NCBI RefSeq assembly: GCF_047675955.1 | Contig: NC_132928.1 | Location: 50,276,889 to 50,340,888, forward strand | Reading direction: 5' to 3' | From: Chlorocebus sabaeus | Lineage: Eukaryota; Chordata; Mammalia; Primates; Cercopithecidae | Length of the DNA stretch: 64,000 nucleotides | In this document: piece after piece, positions 47,658-60,468 of the stretch | Layout: every line of letters starts with the position of its first letter | How positions within the stretch are numbered: position 1 is the first letter of the stretch | Position numbers and translations under genes: made by a program | Notes under the pieces: model-generated | The model's database searches: none | What the model was told of the DNA's origin: nothing | The model's input: only the letters and a program-made list of their open reading frames with translations

Positions 47658-50206
47658 TATATTAGTCCAATTCTACAATGCTATAAAGAAATACCCTAGA
47701 CTGGGTAATTTTTAAACAAAAGAGGTTTAATCGACACACAGTTCCACATGGCTGGAGAAGCCTCAGGAAGCTTATAATCATGGTAGAAGGGGAAGGAATA
47801 ACAAGTACCTCTTCACAAGGCGACAGGAAAAAGAGAAGTGCAAGTAGGGGAAATGCCAAATGCTTATAAGACCATCATATCGCATAAAAACTCACTCTCA
47901 TGAGAACAGCAGGGGGAAACAGCCACCATGATCCAATCATCTCCTTTCCTTGACATGTGAGAATTACAGGTCCCACCCTCAACACATGAGGATTACAATT
48001 CAAGATGAGATTTGGGTAGGGAAACAGAGCCAAAACATATCATTCTGTCCTGGCCCTTTCCAAATCTCATATAATTTCACATTTCAAAACCAATTATGCC
48101 TTTGCAACAGTCCCCCAAAGTCTAAACTCATTTCAGGATTTACTCAAAAGTCCACAGTGCAACATCTCATCTGAGCAAGGCAAGTCCCTTCTGCCTATAA
48201 GCCTGTAAAATAAAAAAAAGTTAGTTCTTTCCAAGATACAATGGGGGTAGAGGCACTGGATAAATGCTGTCATTTCAAATGGGAGAAACTGACCAAAACA
48301 AAGGGGCTACAGGCCCCATGTGAGTCTGAAATCTAGCAGGTCAGTCATTAAATCTTAAAGCTTCTAAATAATCTCTTTTGATTCCATGTCTCACATCCAG
48401 GTCATGCTAATGCAAGAAGTGGGCTCCCACAGGCTTGGGCAGCTCCACTCCTGTGGCTTTGCAGGGTGCAGCCCCTCACCTGGCTGCTTTCATGGGCTGG
48501 TATTGAGTATCTGTGGCTTTTCCAGGTGCACAGTGCAAAGTGTTGATGCATCTACCATTCTGGGGTCTGGAGGACAGTGGCCCCCTTCTCACAGCTCCAC
48601 TAGGCCCCAGTGGGGACTCTGTGTGGGGCCTCCAACTCTAAATTTCCCTTCCTTACTGCCCTAGCAGAAGTTCTCCATGAGGGCTACACTTCTGCAACAA
48701 ACTTCTGCCTGGACATCCAAGTATTTCCATATATCCTCTGAAATCTAGGTGGAGATTCCCAAACCTCAATTCTTGACTTCTGTGCACCCACAGGCCCAAG
48801 ATCACCCCCTGAAGCAATGGCCCAAGCTGTACCTTGGCCCCTTTTAGCCACAACTGGAGCTGAAGTGGCTGGGACACAGGGTGCCACGTCCAGAGGCTTC
48901 ACAGAGCAGCAGGGGCCCTGGGCCTGACCCATGAAACCATTTTACCTCCTAGGCCTCCAGGCCTGTGATAACAGGGATTGCTCTGAGGATCTCTGACGCC
49001 CTGGAGACATTTTCCCCATTGACTTGGCTATGAACATTCAGTTTCTCATTACTTATGCAAATTTCTGCAGCTGTCTTTAATTCCTCCCCAGAAAATGGGT
49101 TTTTCTTTTCTACCTCATGGTCAGGCTGTAAATTTTCCAAACTTTTATGCTCTGCTTCCTCTTGAATGCTTTGCCACTTAGAAATTTTTTCCACCAGATA
49201 CCCTAAATCATCTCTCTCAAGTTCAAAGTTCCTCAGATTTCTAGGGCAGGGGCAAAATGCCACCAACCTCTTTACTAAGGCATAGCTAGAGTAACTTTTA
49301 CTCCAGTTTCCAGTAAGTTTCTCATCTCCATCTGAGACTAGCTCAGCCTGGACTTCATTGTCCACATCACAATCAGCATTTGGTCAAAACCATTCAATGA
49401 GTCTCCAGGAAGTTCCAAACTCTCCCAAATCTTTCTGTCTTCCTCTGAGCCCTCCAAACTATTCCAACTTCTGCCCATTATCCAGTTCCAATGTGGCTTA
49501 CACATATTCAGGCTAACTTTATAGCAGTACCCCACTTCCGGTACCAATTCCTGTATTACTCCATTCTCACACTGCTATAAAGAAACTACCCAAGACTAGG
49601 TAACTTTTTTTTTTTTTGAGGTGGGGTCTCACTCTGTCGCCTGGGCTGGAGTGCAGTGGCGCAATCTCAGCTCACTGCAACCACCGCCTCCCAGGTTCAA
49701 GTGATTCTCATACCTCAGCCTCCCAAGTAGCTGGGATTACAGGTTCCTGTCACCATGCCCAGCTAATTTTTGTATTTTTAGTAGAGATAGGGTTTCACCA
49801 TGTTGGCCAGGCTGGTCTCAAACTCCTGACCTCAAGTGATCCACTCACCTCAGCCTCCGAAAGTGCTGGGATTACAGGCGTCAGCCACCACAACTGGCCA
49901 AGACTAGGTAACTTATAAACAAAAGAGGCTTAATTGATTCACAGTTCCACATGGCTGGGGAGGCCTCAAGAAACTTACAATCATGGCAGAAGGGGAAAAA
50001 GAAGCAAGTGCCTTCTTCACAAGGCAGCAGGAAAGACAGAGGTGCATGCAGACAGGGGAAATGCCAGATGCATATAAAACCATCAGATCTCAAGAGAACA
50101 GCATGGGGGTAACTGCTCCCATGATCTAATCACCTTCCTCCATTGACATGTGGTGATTACAATTTAAGATGAGATTTGGGTGGAGACACAGAGCCAGACC
50201 ATATCA
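47658..50206 (-). mobile_element. MST (ERVL-MaLR) element with both LTRs, antisense
   Basis: Perfect 5-bp duplication AATAT at 47653-47657 and 50207-50211. LTRs are 47658-48042 and 49552-50206 (the latter enlarged by an Alu). The internal region holds a minus-strand frame (49365-48949, 138 codons) that is the decayed MaLR internal sequence, homologous to that of the THE1 at 43655-43930. No functional product is expected. It interrupts the L1M between ORF1 and ORF2. Confidence 0.92.
49607..49899 (-). repeat. AluS, antisense, inside the MST LTR
   Basis: Full length. Perfect 15-bp duplication AAGACTAGGTAACTT at 49592-49606 and 49900-49914. Confidence 0.95.
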
Positions 50207-50211
50207 AATAT

Positions 50212-53200
50212 TAAGAGATGTAATGTGTTAAAATTATACCACAAAAGGTGGGAAAAGGAATCAAACTAGACAGAAGTAACATATCTATATGTCACTGGAA
50301 TTAAGCCAGTATAAATCTGAAGCTGATTCTGATAAATTAAGAGGTTTAGGGTAAACTCTAGAGAAGCCATTAAAAAAACTTTTTAAATGTAGTGAAAAAT
50401 CAGTAAAGAAATGAATTCTACATTAGAAAGTATTCATTCAATACAAAAAAAACAGTAAAAGAAAAACAGAGAAACAAAGAAGTCATGAAACAAAACAAGC
50501 AGTAAGATGGCAGATGTAAATCCAACCATGTCAATAATATCATTAAATGTAAATGGATTTAACAATCCAATTAAAAGGCAGAGATTATCAGACTGGACCG
50601 AAAACATGAATCAACTATATGCTCTCTATAGAAGACACACATGAGATTCAAATATACAAATAGATTAAAGCAAAAGGTATATAATAGTATAAAAGGAAAA
50701 GATATATAACAGTAACCACAATAAAGCTGCTGTGGCTGTACTGATAGCAGATAAAAAGATTTTAAAATTTAAAAAGTTACTAAAAATAAGGAAGGATATT
50801 TTATAATTATAAAAGGATCACTCCATCAAGAAGATATAACAATTATAAACATGTGTGCACCTAATAACAAAGTACCAAAAGACACAAAGCAAACACCAAG
50901 AGAAAGGAAGGAAAAAACAGACAATTTGAGAATAATAGTTGGAGACTTCAACATCCCACTATCAATAATGGTTAGAACTGCTACACAGATGATAAATAAG
51001 GAAACGGAAGATTTTAACAATACTATAAACCAACTAGACCAGACATCTCTAGAACACTTTCTCCAGTAACAATGAAATATACATTTTTCTCAAGTGTACA
51101 TGGAAAATTCTCCAGGATAGACAAGATGCTAGACCATAAAACAAACCTCAATAATTTTAATGCTAGAATAATATAAAATATATACTCATACCACAATGGA
51201 ATGAAATTACACAAATGAATGAAAATACACAAACGAATGAAATCCATAACTGGAAAGAAATGGGGAACTCACAAATGTGTGGACATTAAATAACATACTC
51301 CTGAAAAACAAATGGTTCAATTAATAAATCACAAGAGAAAACATAAAAATACTTTGAGATTAATGACAATGAAGACACAGGCCAGGTGTGGTGGTTCACG
51401 CCTGTAATCCCAGCACTTTGGGAGGTTGAGGTGGGTGGATCACAAGGTCAGGATTTCGAGACCAGCGTGGCCAATATGGTGAAACCTCATCTCTACTAAA
51501 AATACAAAAAAATTAGCCAGGCATGGTGGCACATGCCTGTAATCCCAGCTACTCAGGAGGCTGAGGCAAGGGAATTGCTTGAATCTGGGAGGCAGAGGTT
51601 GCAGTGAGCCGAGATTACGCCACTGCACTCCAGCCTGGGTGACAGAGTGAGACTCCGTCTCAAAAAAGAAAAAAAGAAAATGAAGACTCAGGAAGACACA
51701 ACATATCAAGCAGTCCTTAGAGGGAAATTTATAGCTGTAAAATCTATGTTAAGAAAGAAGAAAAATCTCAAATCGATAACCTAACAGCTCACCTTAAGAC
51801 TATGGAAAAGGTAGAGTAAACTAAACATAAAGAAAGTGAAAGGAAGGAAATAATAATGACTACAGTGGAAATAAATACAATAGAGAATAGAAAAACACTA
51901 AAGGAAATCAATGAAAGATGATTATTTGAAAAGATCAGCAATATTAACAAAGATTTAGCTAAGTTGACCAGGAGAAATAGAGAAGGCTCAAATTATGAGA
52001 ATTGGAAATGAGAGAGGGGATGCTAGTACTGATCTTCTTTCAGAAATAAAAATAATTATAATGGAATACAATGAACAATTTTGCCAACAAATTAGATAAC
52101 TAAGATGAAATTGTCAAATTTCTAGAAAAACACACACAAAAAACTGATTCAATAACAAACAGACAATATAAGTAGACTTTTAACAAGTAAAGCGATTGAA
52201 TCAATTTTCAAAAACCTACCCACAGAGGGCTGCACCACTGAATCCTCCCAAAGAGCCAAAGATGAATCAACACCAATTCTTCACAAAATCTTCCAAAAGA
52301 TAAAGATGGAGGGATACTTCTAACTCATTTCACAAAGGCAGTATTACACTGATATAACATCAGGCAAAGACATCACACGAAAAGAAAACAGACCAATGTC
52401 TCTTATGAATATCAGTGCAAAGACTAGCAAACAGAATCCTGAAATGATCAAAAGTATTTTACACAGTTACCAAGTGGGATTTATCCTATGCAAGCAAAGT
52501 TAATTTAATATCCAAAAAACTGAATGTAATACATCATATGAACATGAAAAAAATAATCACATGATCATCTCACTAGATGCAGAAAAAGCATTTGTCAAAA
52601 TCCAACAACTTTTTATGTAAAAGCATGCAACAAATTAGGAATAGAAGAAAACTTCCTAAATCCAATAAAAGGCATCTAGGAAAAACCCACAACTATATTA
52701 TACTTAATGGTGAAAGACTGGATGCATTTCCCCTAAGAATAGGAACAACATCTTCCATTCAACATTGTATTGAAGTTCCAGCCAAAGCAATTAGGCAAGA
52801 GAATGAAATCAAAGGCATCCAGATTAAAAAGAAACTACTTCTATTTATAGATATGATCTTTTGTATAGAAAATACTAAGAAATCCTTTAAAAAATGATTG
52901 CAACTAATAAATAAATTCATCAAGGTTTTGGGATGTAAGATCAATATTTTAAAAATCAATTGTATTCCTATACACATGCAATAAACATTATCTGAAATAA
53001 AGTTTTAAAAATCCTATTTGCAATAACATTAAGAAAGTACTTAGGAGTAAATATAACAAAAGAAGTGTATAGCTTATACTCAGAAGACTATAAAACATCA
53101 CAGAAAGAAATTAAAGAAGATCCAAATAACTGGAAAAGCATCCCATGTTCACATTAAAGACTTAACATGTTTAAGAGAGCCATATTCCCATTCCGATGTA

Positions 53201-54353
53201 CAGCTCCAACAAATTCTTTTTCAGAATCCCAGTTAATGGCTTTGTAAAATTAACAAGCTTATTCTAAAATTTATATGGAATTGCAAGGTACCCAGAAAAG
53301 CCAAAATAATTCTGTAAAAGAAGAGTCAAGTAGAAAGACTCACATTTTCCATTTTCAAAATGTTCTATAAAGCAAGAATAAGTAAGATAGTGTGTTACTG
53401 GCACAAGGGTAGACATATAGATCAACATGATAGAATTAATCATTCAGAAATAAATCCATGACTGATTTTCATCAAAAATGTCAATACCATGAAATGGAGA
53501 AAGAATAGTCTTCAACAAATAGTGCTGGTACAACTAAATACCCACATGCAAAAAATGAAACTGGACCCTTACCTCATACCACATATAAAAATTAACTAAA
53601 ATGGATCAAAGACCTTAATGTAACAAAGCAAATGCTACAAAACTCTTAGAAGAAAACATAGGGGTAAATTTTCATGATCTTGGATTTGGCAAAGAATTCT
53701 TAGCTATGAAACCAGCATAAGCAACAACAACAACAGCACAGAAAAAATTTCCCTCAAAGAAAATATACAAATAGCCAATAAGCATGTGAAATAATTCTTC
53801 ACATCATTTGTCATTAGGGAAATATGAATCACAACCACAATAAAACATCATTTCAGTCCCACTATTATAGCTAGAATCAAAAGTCAGATAATAAGTATTG
53901 GCAAGTATGTGGAGAAATCAGAACTCACATGCACTGCCGATGTGAATGTAAAATTGTGTAGGTTTTCCAAAAACACCTTGGAAAACAGTCTGACAGTTCC
54001 TCAAATTATTAAAAATAGAACTGCCATATGACCCAGCAATTCCACTCCTTAGGTAATATATACCCAAGAGAAACGAAAACAAATGTCTGTCCACAAAAAG
54101 CATGCACATCAATGTGTATTGAAACATTACTCATTAAGGTCAAACTATGGAAACAGTCCAAATGTCTATCAATGGACAAATGAATAAATAAAATGTGGTA
54201 TATCCATACATAGAATATGATTCAGTCATAAAAACAAAATACTAAAATATGCCACAACATGGATGAATCTTGAAAACATTATGCTAAGTGAAAGAAGTTA
54301 GACACAAAGACCACATAGTACAATGATTCCTTTCAAATAAAATGTCCACAACA
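50212..54353 (+). pseudogene. L1M ORF2 remnant
   Basis: From the endonuclease start ('caataatatcattaaatgtaaatgg', 50530) through 'gttggagacttcaacatccc' (50938), RT text 'tagatgcagaaaaagcatttgtc' (52575) and Cys/His region to the 3' end ('ggtatatccatacatagaatatg'). No long frame is kept. An AluS interrupts it at 51382. Confidence 0.75.
51382..51678 (+). repeat. AluS with TSD
   Basis: Flanking AATGAAGACACAGG (51368-51381) and AATGAAGACTCAGG (51679-51692), one mismatch in 14. Confidence 0.92.
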
Positions 54354-54640
54354 GGCCGGGTGCGGTGGCTCACGCCTGTAATCCAAGCACTTTGGAAGGC
54401 CAAGGCGGGTGGATCACCTGAGGTCAGGAGTTCGAGACCAGCCTGGTGAAACCCCGTCTCTACTAAAAATACAAAAATTAGCCAGGCGTGGTGGCAGGCG
54501 CCTGTAGTTCCAGCTACTCAGGAGGCCAAGGCAAGAGAATCGCTTGAACCCGGGAGGCAGTGGTTGCAGTGAGCCGAGATCTCGCTATTGCACTCCAGCC
54601 TGGGGAACAAGAGTGAGACTACATATCAAAAACAAAAAAA
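54354..54640 (+). repeat. AluS
   Basis: Full-length with a small deletion in the left arm ('gaccagcctggtgaaacc' lacks the ccaacat part). It lies in the L1M 3'UTR, flanks GTCCACAACA / GTTCACAATA. Confidence 0.9.
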
Positions 54641-54932
54641 AGTTCACAATACAATCAACAAAGACAAAGTAGATTTGTAGTTGCTTAGGGCTGGGGGTAG
54701 GATGGTGGGAGAGGATGGAGGATTGCAGAATGATAGCTAAAGTGCATAAGTCTTCTTTTTGAGGTGATGAAATATTCTAAAATGGACTGGTGATGGTTAC
54801 TTATATCTATAAATATACTGAACACCACAGAATTGTACACTTTCAAAAAGGGAATTATATGATATATGAATTATATTGCAATAAAGCTTTAGGAAAATTC
54901 TCTCAAAGCAAAAGAAAGTTATGGGGACTTAC

Positions 54933-55131
54933 GAAATAGAATCCACGTCTATGTGCTGTGGAACAATACCAGTAAGGTTTAACAATAAATCCAACTGTAA
55001 TTTCATTTCATTAATTTTTTCATCTATTTCCCGCCACTCTTCAAGAGGTGTATCAGGAAACTCCAGGTTTTCCAACTTGAAAGAACAGAAGTCAAGAGAA
55101 CTAATCAAAATTGGAAGAATTTTGGAGTAAC
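54933..55131 (-). CDS. AXDND1: Coding exon 1 of 6 seen; AXDND1-like
   Basis: 199 nt. Acceptor TTACTTTTCTAG before GTTACTCC; donor TCTATTTC followed by GTAAGTCCC, a consensus donor. It opens with 2 nt that complete a codon from an exon beyond the window, then 65 codons (YSKILPILISSLDF.. to ..PQHIDVDSI) and 2 nt. The stretch EEWREIDEKINEMKLQLDLL is a clear amphipathic helix or coiled-coil. The next upstream exon was not found in 55132-64000. Confidence 0.8.
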
Positions 55132-55928
55132 CTAGAAAAGTAAGAAAAGCATTAATTTTTAGAAGTATTTGTAAGACTACTATTTTAATACCAAATTTAA
55201 AAATCCTACTGAGCAAGGGTATATCTTTTAAAAACCTTTTATTATCCTACAGCTTGATTAGCAGAGAACCTTATAAAAAGCAGTTCCTTAATAAATGTTT
55301 AATGAATAAGCATTGCGTAATTGGTGCTTTTATGACTAACAAACTATTTTTTCAATGACAGTTTATATCCTTAATTTCTTGTCTTTTCAGCTGAGAATCA
55401 AATGCATTAAACCCAGAAACTATCAACTATAGTTTTCCGTAAAAGACCTTACTTCACTACGTCATTCTTTTAAGAGGACAATGATAATAATCAGCTTCTT
55501 CATGATTATGGGATAGTGAATAACAAATGAAAATAGGTTATCATAGTTCTTGAGTCATTTTTTAGGTTATTGATCAGGTTTTCATAAAGTTTATAGTTTT
55601 TGCTCTGAACAAAACTTGAGTGTGTATCCTAATGTGGATCCAGCAGACTGATTCACTAGGAGATTATGGCAAAATACTCTCTTTTTCTTATTCATTTGCA
55701 AAATATGATATGAAAACACTCCCATCTCAAAGCTATATAAAGACAAGTGATCTAAAAGGAAACTTTTTCTTGTCCTTGATGAAAATATTTTCACTGGCTT
55801 CCTTCATGAGTAAATTTTGATATTTCAGGAGTATTCAAAATGATCTGCTAATTTCACCACCATGCATAATTTTGATTACTTCTATTTTAAACCATTTGCT
55901 ACCTCATTTTTCTCTGCCCATTATTTAC
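55132..55928. other. Intron, unique
   Basis: No repeat or exon was recognised. Confidence 0.4.
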
Positions 55929-56241
55929 AGTCATCCCTCAGTATCTACAGGGGATTGGTTTCAGGACCCCCATGGATACCAAAATCCGTGGATTCTCAAG
56001 TCCCTTACAGAAAATGATGTGGTATTTGCATATAACCTATGGTATTTGCATATAACCTATGCACATCCTCTTGTATACTTTAAATCACCTCCAGATTACT
56101 TATATTACCTAATACAATGCAGATGCTATGTGATATTTATTATACTATATTGTGTTTTTATTTGTATTTTTTTTTCAAGTATTTTTGACTCATGGCTGAT
56201 TGAATCTGAGGATGCAGAACCTGCAGATACAGAGGGTTGAT
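55929..56241. mobile_element. MER2 (Tigger-type) DNA transposon remnant
   Basis: Terminal inverted ends: 'cagtcatccctcagtatc' at left and 'gatacagagggttgatatg' at right. Internal 'ggattggtttcaggacccccatggataccaaaatccgtgg' and 'tgaatctgaggatgcag' are the known Tigger/MER2 text. It contains a perfect 20-bp tandem duplication (56021-56040 and 56041-56060). Confidence 0.88.
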
Positions 56242-56600
56242 ATGGATAAGTATTGCCATTTTATCAATAACTATATTATTGCTGCCATAGAAAATGTAAT
56301 TGTGTTTCACCATGTAGCTTTTACAGTGTAGTTTTATATTGAACACTTGTGCCAGTCAATGGCTCAGGGTTGCCTGAGACACTTTACTGAGGATTCTTAA
56401 GAAACACATGATGCGCTGAGCAAAAATGCTTTAATGGATTTGTAATATATTTCATGGATTTTGGAGGATGGAACTTCAGTATCTTTCATGGAAATCTGGG
56501 ATATTAAGTCACTCTAACTCAGGGGTGGGGCAGTGGACAAAACCGAAGTCCAGAATTTGCTAAGGAGTAGAGGTCCTGGTAACACCAGGATTCTCTTGGG
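56242..56600. other. Intron, unassigned
   Basis: No recognisable element. Confidence 0.3.
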
Positions 56601-57123
56601 AACCCTAATTCTCTGAAGCAGTACATCTTAAGAATAAAGGTGGAGCAGAAATAGAACAACCCTCAGAAAGCCCTAAGGCCAGACTTCGTTTCAGCTCAGT
56701 CCCTGCTTGGATTAAGGTGATCTGTCCCTGCACTAAATGACCTGCCAGAAGAAAAAGTAAAATTATTCTTATGAAATATAGTATCATCCCTAAAACTCTT
56801 CACACACATGTCCAACATTCAATCAGAAATAGAAATATGAAAAGAATGGACTCAAAACCAAGACAAAATACAGATAATAAAATACAACTATAGGAGAACC
56901 AAATACTATCCGATCACCAGACATGGACTTTAACTGTGACTACAACTTTCAAATTATTAAATGACAAGATATAAAATTTCAGCAGAGATAAAAGTTAATA
57001 AATTCTAGGACTGAAAAATGTAATAACTAAAATTTTAAAATCAGTGAATGTTTAACAGTAGGTTAAACTAACACACTAAAAGAAAATCACTGGCAAATCA
57101 GAATTCTTAGAAAATAAGCTTTA

Positions 57124-57258
57124 AGGCCCAGCGTAGTGGCTCATGCTTGTAATTCCAGCACTTTGGGAGGCCAAAGTGGGAGGACTGCTTGAACTTAGGA
57201 GTTCAAGACCAAGAGTAGCCTGGGCAACATAATGAGACCCCATCTCAAAAAAAAAAAA
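57124..57258 (+). repeat. Alu left monomer
   Basis: 'ggcccagcgtagtggctcatgcttg' to 'gcaacataatgagaccccatctc', then an A tail that passes into the purine tract. Confidence 0.88.
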
Positions 57259-57431
57259 AGAAGAAGAAAGAAAGAAAAGAAAAGACAACAGGAAGGAAGG
57301 AAGGGAGGGAGGGAGGGAGGGAAGGAAGGAAGGAAGGAAGGAAGGAAGGAAGGAAGGAAGGAAGGAGAGAGAGAGAAAGAAAGGGAAGGAAGGAGAGAGA
57401 AAAGAGGAAAGAAGGAAGGGAAAGAAAGAAA

Positions 57432-57491
<60 letters not shown>

Positions 57492-57551
57492 AGAAAGAAA
57501 GAAAGAAAGAAAGGAAAGAAAGAGAGAAAAGAGAGAAAGAGAGAAAGAAAG

Positions 57552-57622
<71 letters not shown>

Positions 57623-57974
57623 AGAAAGAAGGAAGGAAGGAAGGAAAGAAAGAAAGGAAGGAAGAAAGAAAGGAAGGGAGGGAGGGAGGGAGGGAAAGAA
57701 AAAGAGAGAAAGAAAAAGAAAGAAAGAGAGAGAGAAAGAAAAGAAAGAAAGAGAAAGAGAAGGAAGGAAGGAGAGAGAAAAGAGGAAGGAAGGAAGGAAG
57801 GAAGGCAGACAGAAAGAGAGAAAGAAAGAAGGAGAGAGAAAAGAGGAAGGAAGGAAGGGAGAGAGAAAGAAAGAAAGAGAGGGAGAGAAAGAAGGAAGGA
57901 AGGAAGGAAGGAAGGAAGGAAGGAAGGAAGGAAGGAAGGAAGGAAGGAAGGAAGAAAGGAAAGGAAAAGAAAGC
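57259..57974 (+). repeat. Giant polypurine GAAA/GGAA/GA tract
   Basis: About 715 nt of nearly pure A/G on the + strand. Blocks of GGAAn (57290-57365), GAAAn (57430-57640), GGAAn again (57770-57805 and 57893-57952) and mixed GA. The only pyrimidines are near 57287 (acaac) and 57806-57811 (gcagac). It grew from the Alu monomer tail. Frames of 240-320 codons in both directions are byproducts of the repeat. Confidence 0.95.
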
Positions 57975-58348
57975 AAGCCTTTAAACAAAAAATAATCAGC
58001 AGACCCACCACTGTAGAAAATACCAAAGAGATTTCTTCAAGGAAAAAGAAAATTATCCCAGATAGACAAATGCAAATGTAGGAAGGGAGCAATATGAGGA
58101 TAAAAGGATCTTACTCTACAAATTCACAAAAGGGAAAGACCAGTTATTCTTTGGCCATAAACTCAAGCCCTAAACAAGTAATCACAAAATCAATTTTAAA
58201 CTTTTTCATGAGCATTTATTTCATCATATAAATATTATCTTATCCTATGTATTAATTTTAGAAGAATCATATTATGAAAATGTATTATAATACATATATA
58301 ATTTTCTTCCTATAGAACTTGTGCCTTTTAAACAACTAAATATATTCT

Positions 58349-58470
58349 AGCCAGGCATCGTGGCATGCACCTGTAGTTCCAGCTACTCGGGAGGCTGAGG
58401 CAGGAGGACTGTTTGAACCCAGGAGTTCAAGGCCAGCCAGCCTGGACAATATAGGTAGGCCCTTCCTTTA
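58349..58470 (+). repeat. Alu right-monomer fragment
   Basis: 'ctagccaggcatcgtggcatgcacctgtag' through 'ggccagccagcctggacaat', a diverged single arm. Confidence 0.75.
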
Positions 58471-59356
58471 AAGAATGTATTCTTGAGGTGACAAAAACTA
58501 ATAGATTGGAAAGACTTTTCCCATTCTCATTTTTAGGTGCTTTATTGCTTAAGTAGAGAAAAACAATTTACTTTTATTTGTTTAATTCTGATTCAGTCTC
58601 CTCACCAAACTGTCTTACTGATTTTAATCTTTTTTTCCTATAGTTCCAGATTTTCTAAGTATATAACTATAACATCAGCACAAAGAAATACTTTATCTTT
58701 TCTTTTTCCAATGTTCATATCTGTTATTTTACTTTATTCTACTATTTCATTTTCTAGAACCACTTAAAAAAAAATAAAAATGTTTGCTATCAAGCATCCT
58801 CATCTATTTTGTGAGGTTAATTATAAAGTTTTAGTGTTTTTCCATTCATGGTATTACTGTTGGTTTTTGACAAGTTGTTAATAGTATTATATTTATGTAG
58901 TTTTCTTCTAGGGATATTTAATTTAGACTTTTTCTTGGGAATAACTGCTATATTTTAACAAAACAATTGCAGCATCTCTTATATGCTCATACAGTTTTTT
59001 CTCTTAATATTTTTATGAAATGTATTATGCTGATCAACTTCCTAATGTTGAATCGCTCATGCATTCCTGGAGTATACCCTACTTGGTTAAAATGTTTTGT
59101 TTTTAATCTTTGCTAAGCTATAATAATAATTATTATTTTATTTAGAATGTTTGCACCTATTGTCATAAATAACAGAAAATTGATGGGGTTTATTTGTACT
59201 CTATTTATTGTGTTTTGATATTATGGTTTTCTGGGTTCATAAACAATTTGGAGGATTTTCCATATTGTTCTAAGGCTTTGAATTATTTAAGAATCTTAAA
59301 ATTATATGTTCTTTAAAGTTTAAATAAAACTTAGCTATGAAGCTAGGAATAAAAAG
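58471..59356 (-). repeat. L1M ORF2 fragment, antisense
   Basis: Antisense RT text: 'tgttgaatcgctcatgcattcctggagtataccctacttgg' (59047-59090) and 'attatggttttctgggttc'. No open frame. Confidence 0.65.
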
Positions 59357-59917
<561 letters not shown>

Positions 59918-60457
59918 ACAGCCCATGACATTTCTTCACTTCAGAATGTCAGCCAATTAGCAACAATCCTATTCTAGTTACCACATGCCTGAAAGTCGAT
60001 CAAGTAACAACAGCCTCACTCCAAATACAAGGTATCCATGGCTGAAAGTAAAACGATCTCTAAATACTCTTGTTTCTTAAAGTTTTTCAGTCTCGGAATT
60101 CCATGCTTCCGTGTGAATATCTCTTGCTTCGTTCAGAGAGGTTATACATTGTATTACAGCTCTCCCCTCCTTACAAGCAAAAAATTACAGCTTTTTTATG
60201 GTTATTGTATTTGAATACTCGTATCTTTCTTAGACAAATTGAAAATATGAATATGTGGATAAATATAAATGAATATTGACTATATGAAATAAGAATAATA
60301 ATCTTGTATAAGATTTAAATATGTAAAAAGAACTGAAACACAAACAAAATAACACATAGTATGGGGGAAGCTAAACTAAGAACAAAATAAATTTTGAAGT
60401 GTTTGAAATATTCTAAATAATCCTGAGTCAAAAGACAAACCATAATGGAAATTTAAA
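59918..60457. other. Intron, unassigned
   Basis: No recognisable repeat or gene up to the pseudogene insertion. Confidence 0.35.
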
Positions 60458-60468
60458 AACTATGTCTT

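Larger units (their letters stand above)
41906..54893 (+). mobile_element. Full-length old L1M, split by THE1, MST and Alus
   Basis: A 13-bp near-duplication AAAATCTTCTCAA (41893-41905) / AAAATTCTCTCAA (54894-54906) frames the element. Parts in order: 5'UTR 41906-43287, ORF1 46556-47657, ORF2 50207-54100 and 3'UTR to 54893 ('attgtacactttcaaaaaggg...gcaataaagcttt'). Removing the insertions leaves about 6.6 kb, a complete L1. Both ORFs are riddled with stops. Confidence 0.75.
56601..58140 (+). repeat. L1M 5'UTR/ORF1 remnant interrupted by Alu and purine tract
   Basis: 56800-57120 reads 'accagacatggactttaactgtgac' style old-L1 sequence, and 57975-58140 continues with 'gatttcttcaaggaaaaagaaaattatcccagatagac', an ORF1-like block. 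The insertion between them is flanked by AAGCTTTAA (57115-57123) and AAGCCTTTAA. Confidence 0.55.

Noticed and set aside
48949..49365. 138-codon minus-strand frame
   Set aside because: Decayed MaLR internal sequence shared with the THE1 element; non-autonomous family, no sign of selection visible.
55872..56240. 122-codon plus-strand frame
   Set aside because: Overlaps the MER2 transposon and is built from its text.
57121..58092. Open frames of 240-320 codons over the purine tract, both strands
   Set aside because: Repeats of Glu/Lys/Arg or Phe/Leu/Ser/Pro from GAAA/GGAA units; simple-sequence artefact.
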